A stretch of 8,533 nt of DNA from Candidatus Doudnabacteria bacterium (GCA_016198045.1 JACQJI010000012.1:1-8533), one strand, 5' to 3'. Shown: positions 1 to 5,936, counted from the stretch's first letter. Numbers and translations: made by a program. Notes: generated by a model not told the origin, from the letters alone.

Positions 1-8
1 GACCATGA

Positions 9-134
9 GCGAGGGCTAGTCGCAAAAACTAGCTTTCGCAGATCGGTCCGTCCGATCAAGAACGCAGGTCGCAAAATTTGCGGCTTCCATGCCCAAATTT
101 TGCGACCGGTAGTTTTTGCGATCTAGCCCAAGCG
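9..134. repeat. Structured palindromic repeat element, copy 1 (complete, 126 bp)
   Basis: The ends are inverted repeats: left arm 9-33, right arm 108-134. Both carry GGGCTAG followed by GCAAAAACTA when read inwards. The left arm is itself a hairpin (GCTAGT, loop CGCAAAA, ACTAGC at 15-33). Between the arms lie a perfect 6-bp hairpin GATCGG/CCGATC (41-46 with 52-57) and a perfect 14-bp hairpin GGTCGCAAAATTTG (67-80) with its complement at 94-107. The outer arms plus the two internal hairpins could fold as a multi-branched structure in RNA or single-stranded DNA. The element ends 1 bp from the stop codon of the minus-strand glycoside hydrolase (TAA at 138-136). No long T tract follows any stem, so it is not a standard terminator. 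The same design recurs at 1152-1260 and 8489-8533. Confidence 0.85.
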
Positions 135-135
135 A

Positions 136-1137
136 TTAACTTGAGCTTAAAAGCTCTTTTGCAGCTTGCCACATTCCCCAATCCCCTTTCTCCTTTGCCA
201 ACCAATACCACCACTCCACGCCCCAGAGATAATTTTCCTCAAAACCAACTTTCTTGGCGAAATTAACATTTCGCTCAAAAATCTTCGGATTCATCAGCCT
301 GAACTGAGTTTGCAGTTCAGTCTCATTTACCCCTGACGTAAACCAAGGTTCAGCCTGCAGTTCCACCCCGATTATTTTTTTTATTTGGCTGAACTTCGTA
401 AGCCAGCCAGCTTTGATCCGGAAAAATGCCGGCGGCAAGGGATACTGATAATATCCCAACCTGTTTTGATAAACCGTGCGATACATGGTGGAGCCAAAAA
501 TACCGCCTCCGAGTTTGACTGTCGCAGACCAACTCCCTTTTTCCCCGCTATCAGTGACCATAACTGGCCGGGAATCCAAATTTTTCACAATTCTAATTTC
601 TTGTTCCACCAATTTTTTATCAAGCCTCGGGCACTCATATCCGAATTCAAACAAAGGCTCGTTCTCCACTTGCCAGACTTTTATCGCGTCAAACTGCCGG
701 AAATGCTGGACAGCTGCTTCCACCATCGCAAGCTGGCGCTGGTTTCTTAAAGCTTCTGAAGATAATTGTTTCACCCATTTAGGCTCGTGGCATTCCGGCC
801 ACCGCGGCTGCTTGCGCCCCAAAACCAAAATCACCTCAATCTTCCTTTTTCCGGCTTCAATCAGCATCTCATCCATAATTTGAAAATCAAACTTATCCTG
901 CTGCGGCTCAACCATATCCCAATAAGCCATTAATCGGAGCTTCTGGGGTCTAAGATCATTAAGCATGTCCAAGTAAGCAGTCTTCCAATCAAACCCCAGA
1001 TGCTGCACGTAAGGAACCGAAAAACTCAAACCAAACTGAGGATTCTGGCTAGGCTGGAACTGTAAATAAAAATAGGTCACACCTAAAACAATGGCTATAA
1101 CTATGACGATGACAGTTTTGGTGAGTGCTCTTCTCAT
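136..1137 (-). CDS. Membrane-anchored clan GH-A (TIM-barrel) glycoside hydrolase
   Basis: The 333-residue protein begins with a basic N-terminus and one hydrophobic segment (about residues 7-26), so it is probably anchored in the membrane with its catalytic domain outside. The rest reads as a TIM barrel of the GH5/GH42 type: a RLMAYWDMVEP segment near 68-78 and WQVENEP at 155-161, where Glu160 of the Asn-Glu-Pro motif is the expected acid/base. The nucleophile is less certain: Glu259/Glu263 in VELQAEPW, or Glu308 in GVEWWYW. The ATG start at 1137 is preceded by a purine-rich GGGGA with a 6-base spacer. The gene lies downstream of the EamA permease gene in the same direction, separated only by repeat copy 2, and is followed 1 bp after its stop by repeat copy 1. 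Substrate cannot be read from the sequence; a beta-linked glycan is the family expectation. Confidence 0.75.
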   Translation of the reverse strand: MRRALTKTVIVIVIAIVLGVTYFYLQFQPSQNPQFGLSFSVPYVQHLGFDWKTAYLDMLNDLRPQKLRLMAYWDMVEPQQDKFDFQIMDEMLIEAGKRKIEVILVLGRKQPRWPECHEPKWVKQLSSEALRNQRQLAMVEAAVQHFRQFDAIKVWQVENEPLFEFGYECPRLDKKLVEQEIRIVKNLDSRPVMVTDSGEKGSWSATVKLGGGIFGSTMYRTVYQNRLGYYQYPLPPAFFRIKAGWLTKFSQIKKIIGVELQAEPWFTSGVNETELQTQFRLMNPKIFERNVNFAKKVGFEENYLWGVEWWYWLAKEKGDWGMWQAAKELLSSS

Positions 1138-1151
1138 AATTCTTCCCCAGT

Positions 1152-1260
1152 GCGAGGGCTAGTCGCAAAAACTAGCCTGCGCAGCGCGACGGCGCGAGCA
1201 AGCAGGCTGCAAAATCAGCAGATTTTGACAGCCGGTAGTTTTTGCCGGCTAGCCCGAGCA
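1152..1260. repeat. Structured palindromic repeat element, copy 2 (complete, 109 bp)
   Basis: The left arm (1152-1176) is identical to that of copy 1. The right arm (1234-1260) is a diverged inverted version keeping GGGCTAG and GCAAAAACTA. The interior has hairpins in the same order but other sequence: GCCTGC/GCAGGC (1175-1180 with 1202-1207) enclosing CGCG/CGCG (1185-1188 with 1193-1196), and a 12-bp stem with one bulged A (1205-1216 with 1221-1233, loop AGCA). The right end can also form GCCGG/CCGGC (1231-1235 with 1245-1249). The element fills nearly the whole 125-base gap between the EamA stop (1263) and the glycoside hydrolase start (1137). If the genes are cotranscribed, it is part of the mRNA between them. 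Confidence 0.85.
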
Positions 1261-1262
1261 CG

Positions 1263-2153
1263 TTACACCGTTAACAATACCAGCCCGCCGGAAATTAGCA
1301 AAATTGCCGCGATTTTCTGCACCAGGATATGGCTGGTGACTTCTTCTTTAAGCACGGCTGGGAAGTAGTAGGACAGAAAAGTAGTTAAGCCCAACAAAAA
1401 CATAAACTGGGTCCCGGCCAGGGCATTGACCACTGTCACACTGCCCAAACTAACCGCGTAATTCTGCATAAATCCAGCCACGTTTCCGGAAAACCGTGAA
1501 GCGTAATAAATAAAAATGTTGCGCGGTTTCGCCTGCTTGGGCGCATTAAAAATTCTGCGGCGATTCTGAGGAGTGAGCAAAAACAGCAGCGCCACGGGCA
1601 AAAAACTCATTCTCGTCCAGACCATGCCTGAAACAAAGTTGCTGACCTCAAAAATATGTTTGCTAAACACCGCTGTCAGCGCCATCAGTGCCGCTGACAG
1701 TGCGGCATAGCCCAAGGCTCTGCCCTGCAATCCTCCGGCCTCTTTTTTGTATGCCACTAATATAGCGCCGGAAACCAAAAAGGCGAAAGCCCAATACTGA
1801 CCTGAGTTTAACCGCTCATGAAGACCGACGTAGGCGAAAATCAAAGTAAAAAGCGGGATCAGCCCACCAAAGATCGGCAGGATCCTAGAAACGCTGCTCA
1901 GCGACACGGCAGTAAAATAATAATATATCCCTATAACAAAACAGACGCCGGCAATGGCGGCGACGTAAAAATCGGAGATAGAAAGCATCTTGAGACCAAA
2001 CGGAGCCAGAAGCAGTGAAATCGGACCGGTGATTCCGATGTAAAAAGCGTAAGCTGCCGGATGGCGCACCACTTTACTGACCAGGAATTTATCAACCACT
2101 CCAGTGAGGGCCAAAAGAAAATAAGCGCTTATTGCAAAATAAAGCCAAGTCAT
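1263..2153 (-). CDS. EamA/DMT-superfamily permease, about ten TM helices
   Basis: The protein is very hydrophobic along its whole length, with about ten predicted membrane segments in two halves, as in the EamA drug/metabolite transporter superfamily. Typical signs are the VSRILPIFGGLIPLFTLIF stretch in the first half, LIFAYVGLHERL with its Glu-Arg, and a related repeat in the second half (SVTVVNALAGTQFMFLLGL). I start it at ATG 2153 (MTWLYFAISAY, 296 residues) because this ATG overlaps the GH1 stop as ATGA, a classic translational coupling; an in-frame TTG at 2159 is the alternative. The substrate is not visible. Lying between two glycoside hydrolases, a sugar or glycoside is a reasonable guess but remains inference, as the superfamily also moves amino acids, nucleotide sugars and drugs. 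Confidence 0.85.
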   Translation of the reverse strand: MTWLYFAISAYFLLALTGVVDKFLVSKVVRHPAAYAFYIGITGPISLLLAPFGLKMLSISDFYVAAIAGVCFVIGIYYYFTAVSLSSVSRILPIFGGLIPLFTLIFAYVGLHERLNSGQYWAFAFLVSGAILVAYKKEAGGLQGRALGYAALSAALMALTAVFSKHIFEVSNFVSGMVWTRMSFLPVALLFLLTPQNRRRIFNAPKQAKPRNIFIYYASRFSGNVAGFMQNYAVSLGSVTVVNALAGTQFMFLLGLTTFLSYYFPAVLKEEVTSHILVQKIAAILLISGGLVLLTV

Positions 2154-3337
2154 ATCCAAGTTATTTCTTTAAATACACCGGCACTCTCCCTGATTTTTCT
2201 TTCCTGCGTTTCCAAATTAACTTCAATCAACCCAAATTTGGGATTAAAACCATCGTGCCACTCATAAGTGTCAGTCAGCGACCAATAAAAATATCCCCGG
2301 ACATCGGCTCCGAAATCAATGGCTTTCTTAACCCAATACAAATGCTCGCTAATAAACCGGCGGCGCATGTTGTCAGCCGCATTGGCTATGCCATTTTCCG
2401 TGACAAAAATAGGTTTGCGGTATCGCCGTAAATCCCGAAGCAGATAATAAATCCCTGAAGGATTTGTTCTCCAGCCCATGTCAGAGCGAGGCACATCAAT
2501 ATTTTCATTCACCCGCTTAAACCCCTTTTTCCAATCGAACTGCAGTCGCTCGTAAAAATAATAATTCAACCCGATAAAATCCAAGTGCTTGCGTATGCGC
2601 CGCAGAAAATAATGATTGCCAAAGTAATCCCCTACCCTCACAATCAACCTATCCAAAAATTTATCGCGGTCTGGCTCCAGAAAAGCGCTATTTTTCGCAA
2701 TCCCAACTAAGGCTTCTAGATCAACTTGCTTAATCGCGTGAAACGCGGCTTTGTGAGCCTTAATCAGATTTCCGATAGCTTTCAAAAACTTTCTCGTACT
2801 TTTTTGAAACGGCGGCCAAGTGCCAAACCGGTAACCCATCGCCGCGTAGACTTCCGGTTCATTAACCGTAATCCAGAAATCAACTTCGCCTTTGAGGTTT
2901 TGCGCCAGAAACCAGGCGAACCTGGCAAAGGCTGCAATGCCTTCCTTGGTTTCCATCCCGCCTTTTTCGGCAAGCCATCGGGGAAGCGTGAAGTGGTGCA
3001 ACGTAACCATCCGAGCAAAATTTAAGTCCTTCAATTTTTTCAGGACTTTTTTATAGTGCTCAAGCCCGGTCACGGACCACTTCCCCTCTTCCGGCTCGAT
3101 TCTGCTCCATTCGACGGAAATCCGCATGGCGTTTAGGCCAACCTGCTTGGCCAAATCAAAATCTTGTTCAAATCGATTGTAGTGATCGCAGGCAAGCCCA
3201 GACTTAGGCAGGCGGCCCATTTCCTCATACATCCACCAATCGCTGTTTTTGTCCTCGCCTTCCACCTGATGGGCCGAGGAAGCCGCACCCAGCAAAAAGC
3301 CCTTTGGCAGTTGTATTTTTGTTTCCCTTGAATTCAT
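2150..3337 (-). CDS. Glycoside hydrolase family 1, beta-glucosidase/beta-galactosidase-like
   Basis: Clear GH1 features in order, numbered from my chosen start: FLLGAASSAHQVEG at 14-27 with the glycone-binding Gln24; ISVEWSRIEPEEG at 73-85; WITVNEP at 155-161 with acid/base Glu160; LNYY near 257-260; FVTENG at 311-316 with nucleophile Glu314; and the C-terminal GYFYWSLTDTYEW with Trp352, Glu359 and Trp360 of the sugar pocket. All key residues are present, so it should be active. At 395 residues it is shorter than the usual 440-480. No signal peptide is seen, implying action in the cytoplasm on imported beta-glycosides. The ATG at 3337 is preferred over an in-frame start at 3451: the extension would run through the gene's own promoter and into the methyltransferase gene, while homology to the family begins just after this ATG. 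First gene of the minus-strand unit. Confidence 0.92.
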   Translation of the reverse strand: MNSRETKIQLPKGFLLGAASSAHQVEGEDKNSDWWMYEEMGRLPKSGLACDHYNRFEQDFDLAKQVGLNAMRISVEWSRIEPEEGKWSVTGLEHYKKVLKKLKDLNFARMVTLHHFTLPRWLAEKGGMETKEGIAAFARFAWFLAQNLKGEVDFWITVNEPEVYAAMGYRFGTWPPFQKSTRKFLKAIGNLIKAHKAAFHAIKQVDLEALVGIAKNSAFLEPDRDKFLDRLIVRVGDYFGNHYFLRRIRKHLDFIGLNYYFYERLQFDWKKGFKRVNENIDVPRSDMGWRTNPSGIYYLLRDLRRYRKPIFVTENGIANAADNMRRRFISEHLYWVKKAIDFGADVRGYFYWSLTDTYEWHDGFNPKFGLIEVNLETQERKIRESAGVFKEITWI

Positions 3338-3356
3338 GACATAACTATTATATCCT
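3328..3356 (+). promoter_or_regulatory. Candidate sigma70-type promoter for the methyltransferase gene
   Basis: TTGAAT (3328-3333) and TATCCT (3351-3356) are separated by exactly 17 bp, each matching consensus at 4 of 6 positions. Transcription would start near 3363, just before the AAGGAGG of the methyltransferase. The -10 box overlaps the opposing GH1 -10 box, so the two promoters could exclude each other. Confidence 0.4.
3347..3352 (-). promoter_or_regulatory. -10 box of the GH1 gene; transcript likely leaderless
   Basis: On the minus strand a perfect TATAAT lies at 3352-3347 and the GH1 ATG begins 9 bases further on. A start of transcription about 7 bases past the box would leave a 5' leader of only a few bases and no room for a Shine-Dalgarno site; none is visible. 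The -35 is weak (TTTGGC at 3372-3367 with a short 14-bp spacer). Confidence 0.6.
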
Positions 3357-3383
3357 AAATATTGATGCCAAAGGAGGCCTGCA

Positions 3384-4016
3384 ATGAAAATGAAGATACT
3401 GAGATCGGCTGTGGCCTGGGCGTTCGTGGCTATGGTCATCTTGACCGCCACGGTGATCCAACCTGCGGATTCGTACTACTGGGATACCTTGTTCCCGTTC
3501 GAGCGCGTGATGGACGAGCTGGCGCTCAAGCGAGGACAGGTGGTGGCTGACATCGGGTGCCAGGAGGGATTCCTGACATTCGACCTGGCCCACAGGGTTG
3601 GACCCAACAGCATCGTCTATGCCGTGGACATCGATCCTGCGGTTCTGGCTGTGGTCACAACCGAAAGTGAGAGGATGCAGTTACGGCAAATCCGCGTGAT
3701 CCACTCGGATCCCAAGGATCCGATGCTGCCGGCCGGTGAGTTAGACGTCGCGATAATCGCCAACGCCTACCACGAGATGCGGTTTCCGGCTGAGATGCTC
3801 TCCGCAACTCGCCGGGCACTGCGTCAGCGCGGCCAGCTGGCGATCATTGAGCGCGATGCAGAAGACGGACATCCTCGCGACAACTATTACGAGCTTCACA
3901 AGGTCCCCAAGCCTGTGGTCGTCCGGGAAGCCAGGAAAGCCGGCTTCACCTACATCAGAGAAGTCCGCCCGGTAAGACAGGGTGACTTCTACTTCCTCAT
4001 CTTCAAAAACCTGTAG
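3384..4016 (+). CDS. Class I SAM-dependent methyltransferase with N-terminal signal/anchor
   Basis: The 210-residue protein starts with a positively charged end and a hydrophobic stretch (about 8-26, ending in VIQPADS), which predicts export or membrane anchoring. A Rossmann-type methyltransferase domain follows: motif I VVADIGCQEGFLTFDLA (53-69), the acidic SAM-ribose binding strand VYAVDIDP (78-85), DVAIIANAYHEM (121-132) and a late QLAIIERD strand (151-158). Motif I is GCQEG, so the first Gly-X-Gly is altered; the fold is still clear. Substrate unknown. The start is fixed by an excellent AAGGAGG (3371-3377) six bases before ATG. Sampled lines have around 60% GC against about 37% in a sampled GH1 line, and the gene runs opposite to the GH cluster, so transfer from another lineage is plausible. 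A tRNA promoter begins five bases after the stop. Confidence 0.78.
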   Translation: MKMKILRSAVAWAFVAMVILTATVIQPADSYYWDTLFPFERVMDELALKRGQVVADIGCQEGFLTFDLAHRVGPNSIVYAVDIDPAVLAVVTTESERMQLRQIRVIHSDPKDPMLPAGELDVAIIANAYHEMRFPAEMLSATRRALRQRGQLAIIERDAEDGHPRDNYYELHKVPKPVVVREARKAGFTYIREVRPVRQGDFYFLIFKNL

Positions 4017-4020
4017 TGCC

Positions 4021-4049
4021 TTGCCACCGCGGGTTGTTTTTTTTATAAT
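4021..4049 (+). promoter_or_regulatory. Promoter of the tRNA-Glu gene
   Basis: TTGCCA (4021-4026), a 17-bp spacer and a perfect TATAAT (4044-4049) form a near-consensus sigma70 promoter. Transcription would start near 4056, leaving about 28 bases of 5' leader, which contain a small GGTTT/AAACC hairpin (4057-4061 with 4067-4071), before the mature tRNA end at 4084. Confidence 0.75.
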
Positions 4050-4083
4050 TACTTATGGTTTAAAAAAAACCAGACTGCAACGC

Positions 4084-4158
4084 GGCCCATTCGTCTAGTG
4101 GTTAGGACACGGCGTTCTCAACGCCGGAACAAGGGTTCGACTCCCTTATGGGTCACCA
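4084..4158 (+). tRNA. tRNA-Glu (anticodon CTC), CCA encoded
   Basis: A full cloverleaf can be drawn. Acceptor stem GGCCCAT (4084-4090) pairs with ATGGGTC (4148-4154) with one G-U. D arm: GTCT/GGAC (4093-4096 with 4105-4108) around AGTGGTTA. Anticodon stem: CGGCG/CGCCG (4110-4114 with 4122-4126), loop TTCTCAA, anticodon CTC at 4117-4119, which reads GAG. Variable loop GAAC. T arm: AAGGG/CCCTT (4131-4135 with 4143-4147) around TTCGACT. Discriminator A at 4155, followed by genome-encoded CCA (4156-4158). No intron. The gene has its own promoter upstream and a terminator downstream, so it is a single transcription unit. Confidence 0.97.
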
Positions 4159-4168
4159 GTATATACTT

Positions 4169-4190
4169 GTGCTATATCCGGATATAACAC
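4169..4190. repeat. 22-bp near-perfect palindrome after the tRNA
   Basis: The core TATATCCGGATATA (4173-4186) is a perfect 14-bp palindrome. GTG and CAC extend the symmetry to 22 bp with one mismatch (C4172 against A4187). In RNA it would be a stem with a CCGG loop in the tRNA trailer; in DNA it looks like a binding site for a dimeric protein. No other copy is seen in the window. Confidence 0.7.
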
Positions 4191-4197
4191 TTTCCAT

Positions 4198-4218
4198 CTG
4201 CCTTCAAGGGCGGTTTTT
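4198..4218 (+). terminator. Intrinsic terminator of the tRNA-Glu unit
   Basis: CTGCC (4198-4202) pairs with GGCGG (4209-4213) with one G-U pair across loop TTCAAG, followed by TTTTT (4214-4218). The stem is short but the position after the tRNA fits. Confidence 0.6.
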
Positions 4219-4237
4219 AATTTACCTTAATCGTGAG

Positions 4238-4267
4238 TTGACAAAAGATCAAAATCCGAGGTAGCAT
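4238..4267 (+). promoter_or_regulatory. Promoter for the orphan gene at 4312
   Basis: A perfect TTGACA (4238-4243), an 18-bp spacer and TAGCAT (4262-4267) give a credible sigma70 promoter just after the tRNA terminator. The predicted leader (from about 4274) carries two Shine-Dalgarno-like sites: GGAGG at 4284-4288 and GGGAGG at 4301-4306, the second placed five bases before the ATG. Confidence 0.65.
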
Positions 4268-4311
4268 TAAATATTCTTTCAACGGAGGTTCGAATATAAC
4301 GGGAGGTCACG

Positions 4312-4914
4312 ATGGCAGTCTCTAGATCTCACCAACAAGCCCAGGCACAGCCTGCGAAAGCAGTCTGGGGCGGAACGGAATCCCAACGCAAGCTCGACCG
4401 GCGAACCGCGGCTTACCAAGAAAGGTTCAAAAAGCTAGGATATGTTTATCCTGCCGAAATTGACGAAGCGCACAGGCGGCTGCGCGAAGCTCTCGACGAA
4501 GCCGGCGTTCGCAAGCTCGCAGAACAAGGCGAACGCGCCGTCGCAATCGTAGAGAGAGCGATGAAGGGTGGTCCGGAACTCATCAGCTTTCTCAATGCCG
4601 AAATCCACTCGGGACGGCTGGATCCGCGAAACGAAAAAGCTCACATCGCAGCCATTGAGGCTTTCCAAAGCATGAAGCAGACGGAGCGCGAAGAGCTTGA
4701 ACGTCGGCGAAGGCAGGAGCAATTTGCGCAGGAGGAGCCGATTCGTCGGGCGCGCGAAATCGAGGACCTCACATCCCGAATCGACCACCTGCCTCCGCCC
4801 ATTGCCGCAGGGCTTCATATGCGACTCACCAAAGTGCCGGTCGACGGCAAACCGCGGGATTACCGCAAAGCTATGCACGACCTTGAAACAGCGATCGCGC
4901 ATGCAAAAAAATAG
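4312..4914 (+). CDS. Orphan charged helical protein of unknown function
   Basis: The 200-residue protein is hydrophilic and rich in Glu, Arg, Lys, Ala and Gln, with no signal peptide or membrane segment, so it is probably cytoplasmic. A low-complexity start (QQAQAQPAK) is followed by mostly helical sequence. Residues about 120-150 (KQTEREELERRRRQEQF) look like a long, highly charged helix or coiled coil. I recognise no catalytic motif or family. The start is well supported by GGGAGG five bases before ATG. The gene has its own promoter and terminator, so it is a single-gene unit. A sampled line gives about 65% GC, well above the minus-strand neighbours, like the methyltransferase on the other side of the tRNA; this suggests recent arrival or a different origin. 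An open frame on the opposite strand (4435-4902) is taken as a shadow. Confidence 0.75.
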   Translation: MAVSRSHQQAQAQPAKAVWGGTESQRKLDRRTAAYQERFKKLGYVYPAEIDEAHRRLREALDEAGVRKLAEQGERAVAIVERAMKGGPELISFLNAEIHSGRLDPRNEKAHIAAIEAFQSMKQTEREELERRRRQEQFAQEEPIRRAREIEDLTSRIDHLPPPIAAGLHMRLTKVPVDGKPRDYRKAMHDLETAIAHAKK

Positions 4915-4916
4915 TC

Positions 4917-4948
4917 ACGGCCAAGATCCAGGATCGAAGCCGTTTTTT
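4917..4948 (+). terminator. Intrinsic terminator of the orphan gene
   Basis: ACGGC (4917-4921) pairs with GCCGT (4939-4943), with an inner GATC/GATC pairing and loop CAG, followed by a run of six T (4943-4948). It starts two bases after the stop codon. Confidence 0.75.
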
Positions 4949-5034
4949 ATCACTAAAAGAAACCAAAATAACATTTCATTCCCTTTTCATCACATATGGA
5001 CCAAAGTGGGAATAAGTTAACAGAGCACGCGAGA

Positions 5035-5064
5035 ATAATAAAATCGCTCGAGCGGTTTTATTAT
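5035..5064 (-). terminator. Strong terminator of the synthetase-like gene
   Basis: A 30-bp inverted repeat with one T/G mismatch: an AT-rich outer stem (5035-5043 with 5056-5064) around CGCTCGAGCG. It lies six bases past the stop of the minus-strand gene and could act in both directions, backing up the 4917-4948 terminator. The 86 bases between the two terminators hold nothing I can identify. Confidence 0.8.
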
Positions 5065-5070
5065 GCTTCT

Positions 5071-5925
5071 CTATCTGACTTTTGCCATGACTTTCTCTTT
5101 TGAGAGCACAGCGCTCATCAGGCGGGTCATGCCAATGCCGCCGCCGAAGCGCGGAAAGAAATTCAAGGATAAAAATTCTTCTAACTCCTTTTCCACCCTC
5201 TCTTTACCAAACAGTTCGTACAGCCTGCCCGCATATTTTCCGCCGCTAATCGTATGAAATAATTGGCGCATCTGATCAGGGTTTGTCGAGCGCTCGGCGC
5301 TGCCTATGGTTTCCTGGCCGTCTATAATCACGTCAATTTTATTGGCGTAGTCCCCGTCTTTCTTCATGTTCCAAAAAGGCGAGGTGAATTGCGGAAATTT
5401 CTGCAAAAACACCACGTTACCGAAATCTTTTTTCATTTGATTCTCGTGTTGGCTTGATAATTCCTTGACCTGATAATGCTTGGCCAGTTCGTCATACGAT
5501 TTATGAACGAAAGTGCTTTTCTGTCCAAACCCAAGCTCAAGGAGCAGCTCCTCTTCCAAAGCGCGCAAATTTTCAAAGTCTCCCCTGGACTCAAATTCAA
5601 ACATGGGAAAAATAATTTTATGCCGGCCGGGTACAGGATTGGACTCGTTTCTATAGCTGGTGGACATACAAAACACTCCTGGCAATTCCCGCTTGGTAAG
5701 CAATTCATACTCCAGCCACATCTGGCCGGTTTGCGGCAATGGCCAGACTTGTCCGGCGTAATTGAAGCTTGAGACAGTGGTGGGGTCTTCGCATGCCGCA
5801 AGGATACTCAACCGGTCTTGGGTTGGAACTTCGACAAAGCCTTTTTTAAGGAAAAACTGGCGGAGCATATCGCTGATTCTGCTAAATAAGGCGACATCCT
5901 CTACTCCCCGGTAATTATTAATCAT
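5071..5925 (-). CDS. Stand-alone class II aminoacyl-tRNA-synthetase-like catalytic core
   Basis: Class II synthetase motifs are visible in order: motif 1-like MLRQFFLKKGFVEVP (20-34); motif 2 with Tyr91-Arg92-Asn-Glu94, a loop containing Arg101-His102, then MFEFE (108-112); a KIDVIIDGQETIGSAERS strand (196-213); and motif 3 GGGIGMTR (261-268) with the ATP-binding Arg268. At 284 residues it is a catalytic domain alone, without an anticodon-binding domain. It resembles the class IIb (Asp/Asn/Lys) group most; relatives of this kind include archaeal-type asparagine synthetases and tRNA- or protein-modifying paralogues, so it need not charge a tRNA. The exact substrate cannot be told from the sequence. 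The start is fixed by AAGGAG five bases before ATG. A terminator-type hairpin with a T tract lies directly upstream of that site, which suggests regulation by attenuation. Confidence 0.75.
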   Translation of the reverse strand: MINNYRGVEDVALFSRISDMLRQFFLKKGFVEVPTQDRLSILAACEDPTTVSSFNYAGQVWPLPQTGQMWLEYELLTKRELPGVFCMSTSYRNESNPVPGRHKIIFPMFEFESRGDFENLRALEEELLLELGFGQKSTFVHKSYDELAKHYQVKELSSQHENQMKKDFGNVVFLQKFPQFTSPFWNMKKDGDYANKIDVIIDGQETIGSAERSTNPDQMRQLFHTISGGKYAGRLYELFGKERVEKELEEFLSLNFFPRFGGGIGMTRLMSAVLSKEKVMAKVR

Positions 5926-5936
5926 GCTTGCTCCTT

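Noticed and set aside
9..134. Integron attC site, because the elements are palindromic and follow stop codons
   Set aside because: No GTTRRRY/RYYYAAC core pair is found at the element ends, and the internal hairpin plan differs from attC. No integrase is in the window.
3338..3451. Longer GH1 protein starting at 3451
   Set aside because: The extra 38 residues do not match the family, would cover the TATAAT promoter and run into the methyltransferase gene.
4131..4158. Attachment site formed by the 3' end of tRNA-Glu
   Set aside because: I found no direct repeat of the tRNA end and no integrase within the window.
4435..4902. Minus-strand 155-residue open frame
   Set aside because: It lies wholly inside the plus-strand gene that has a promoter, Shine-Dalgarno and terminator; high GC favours open shadow frames.
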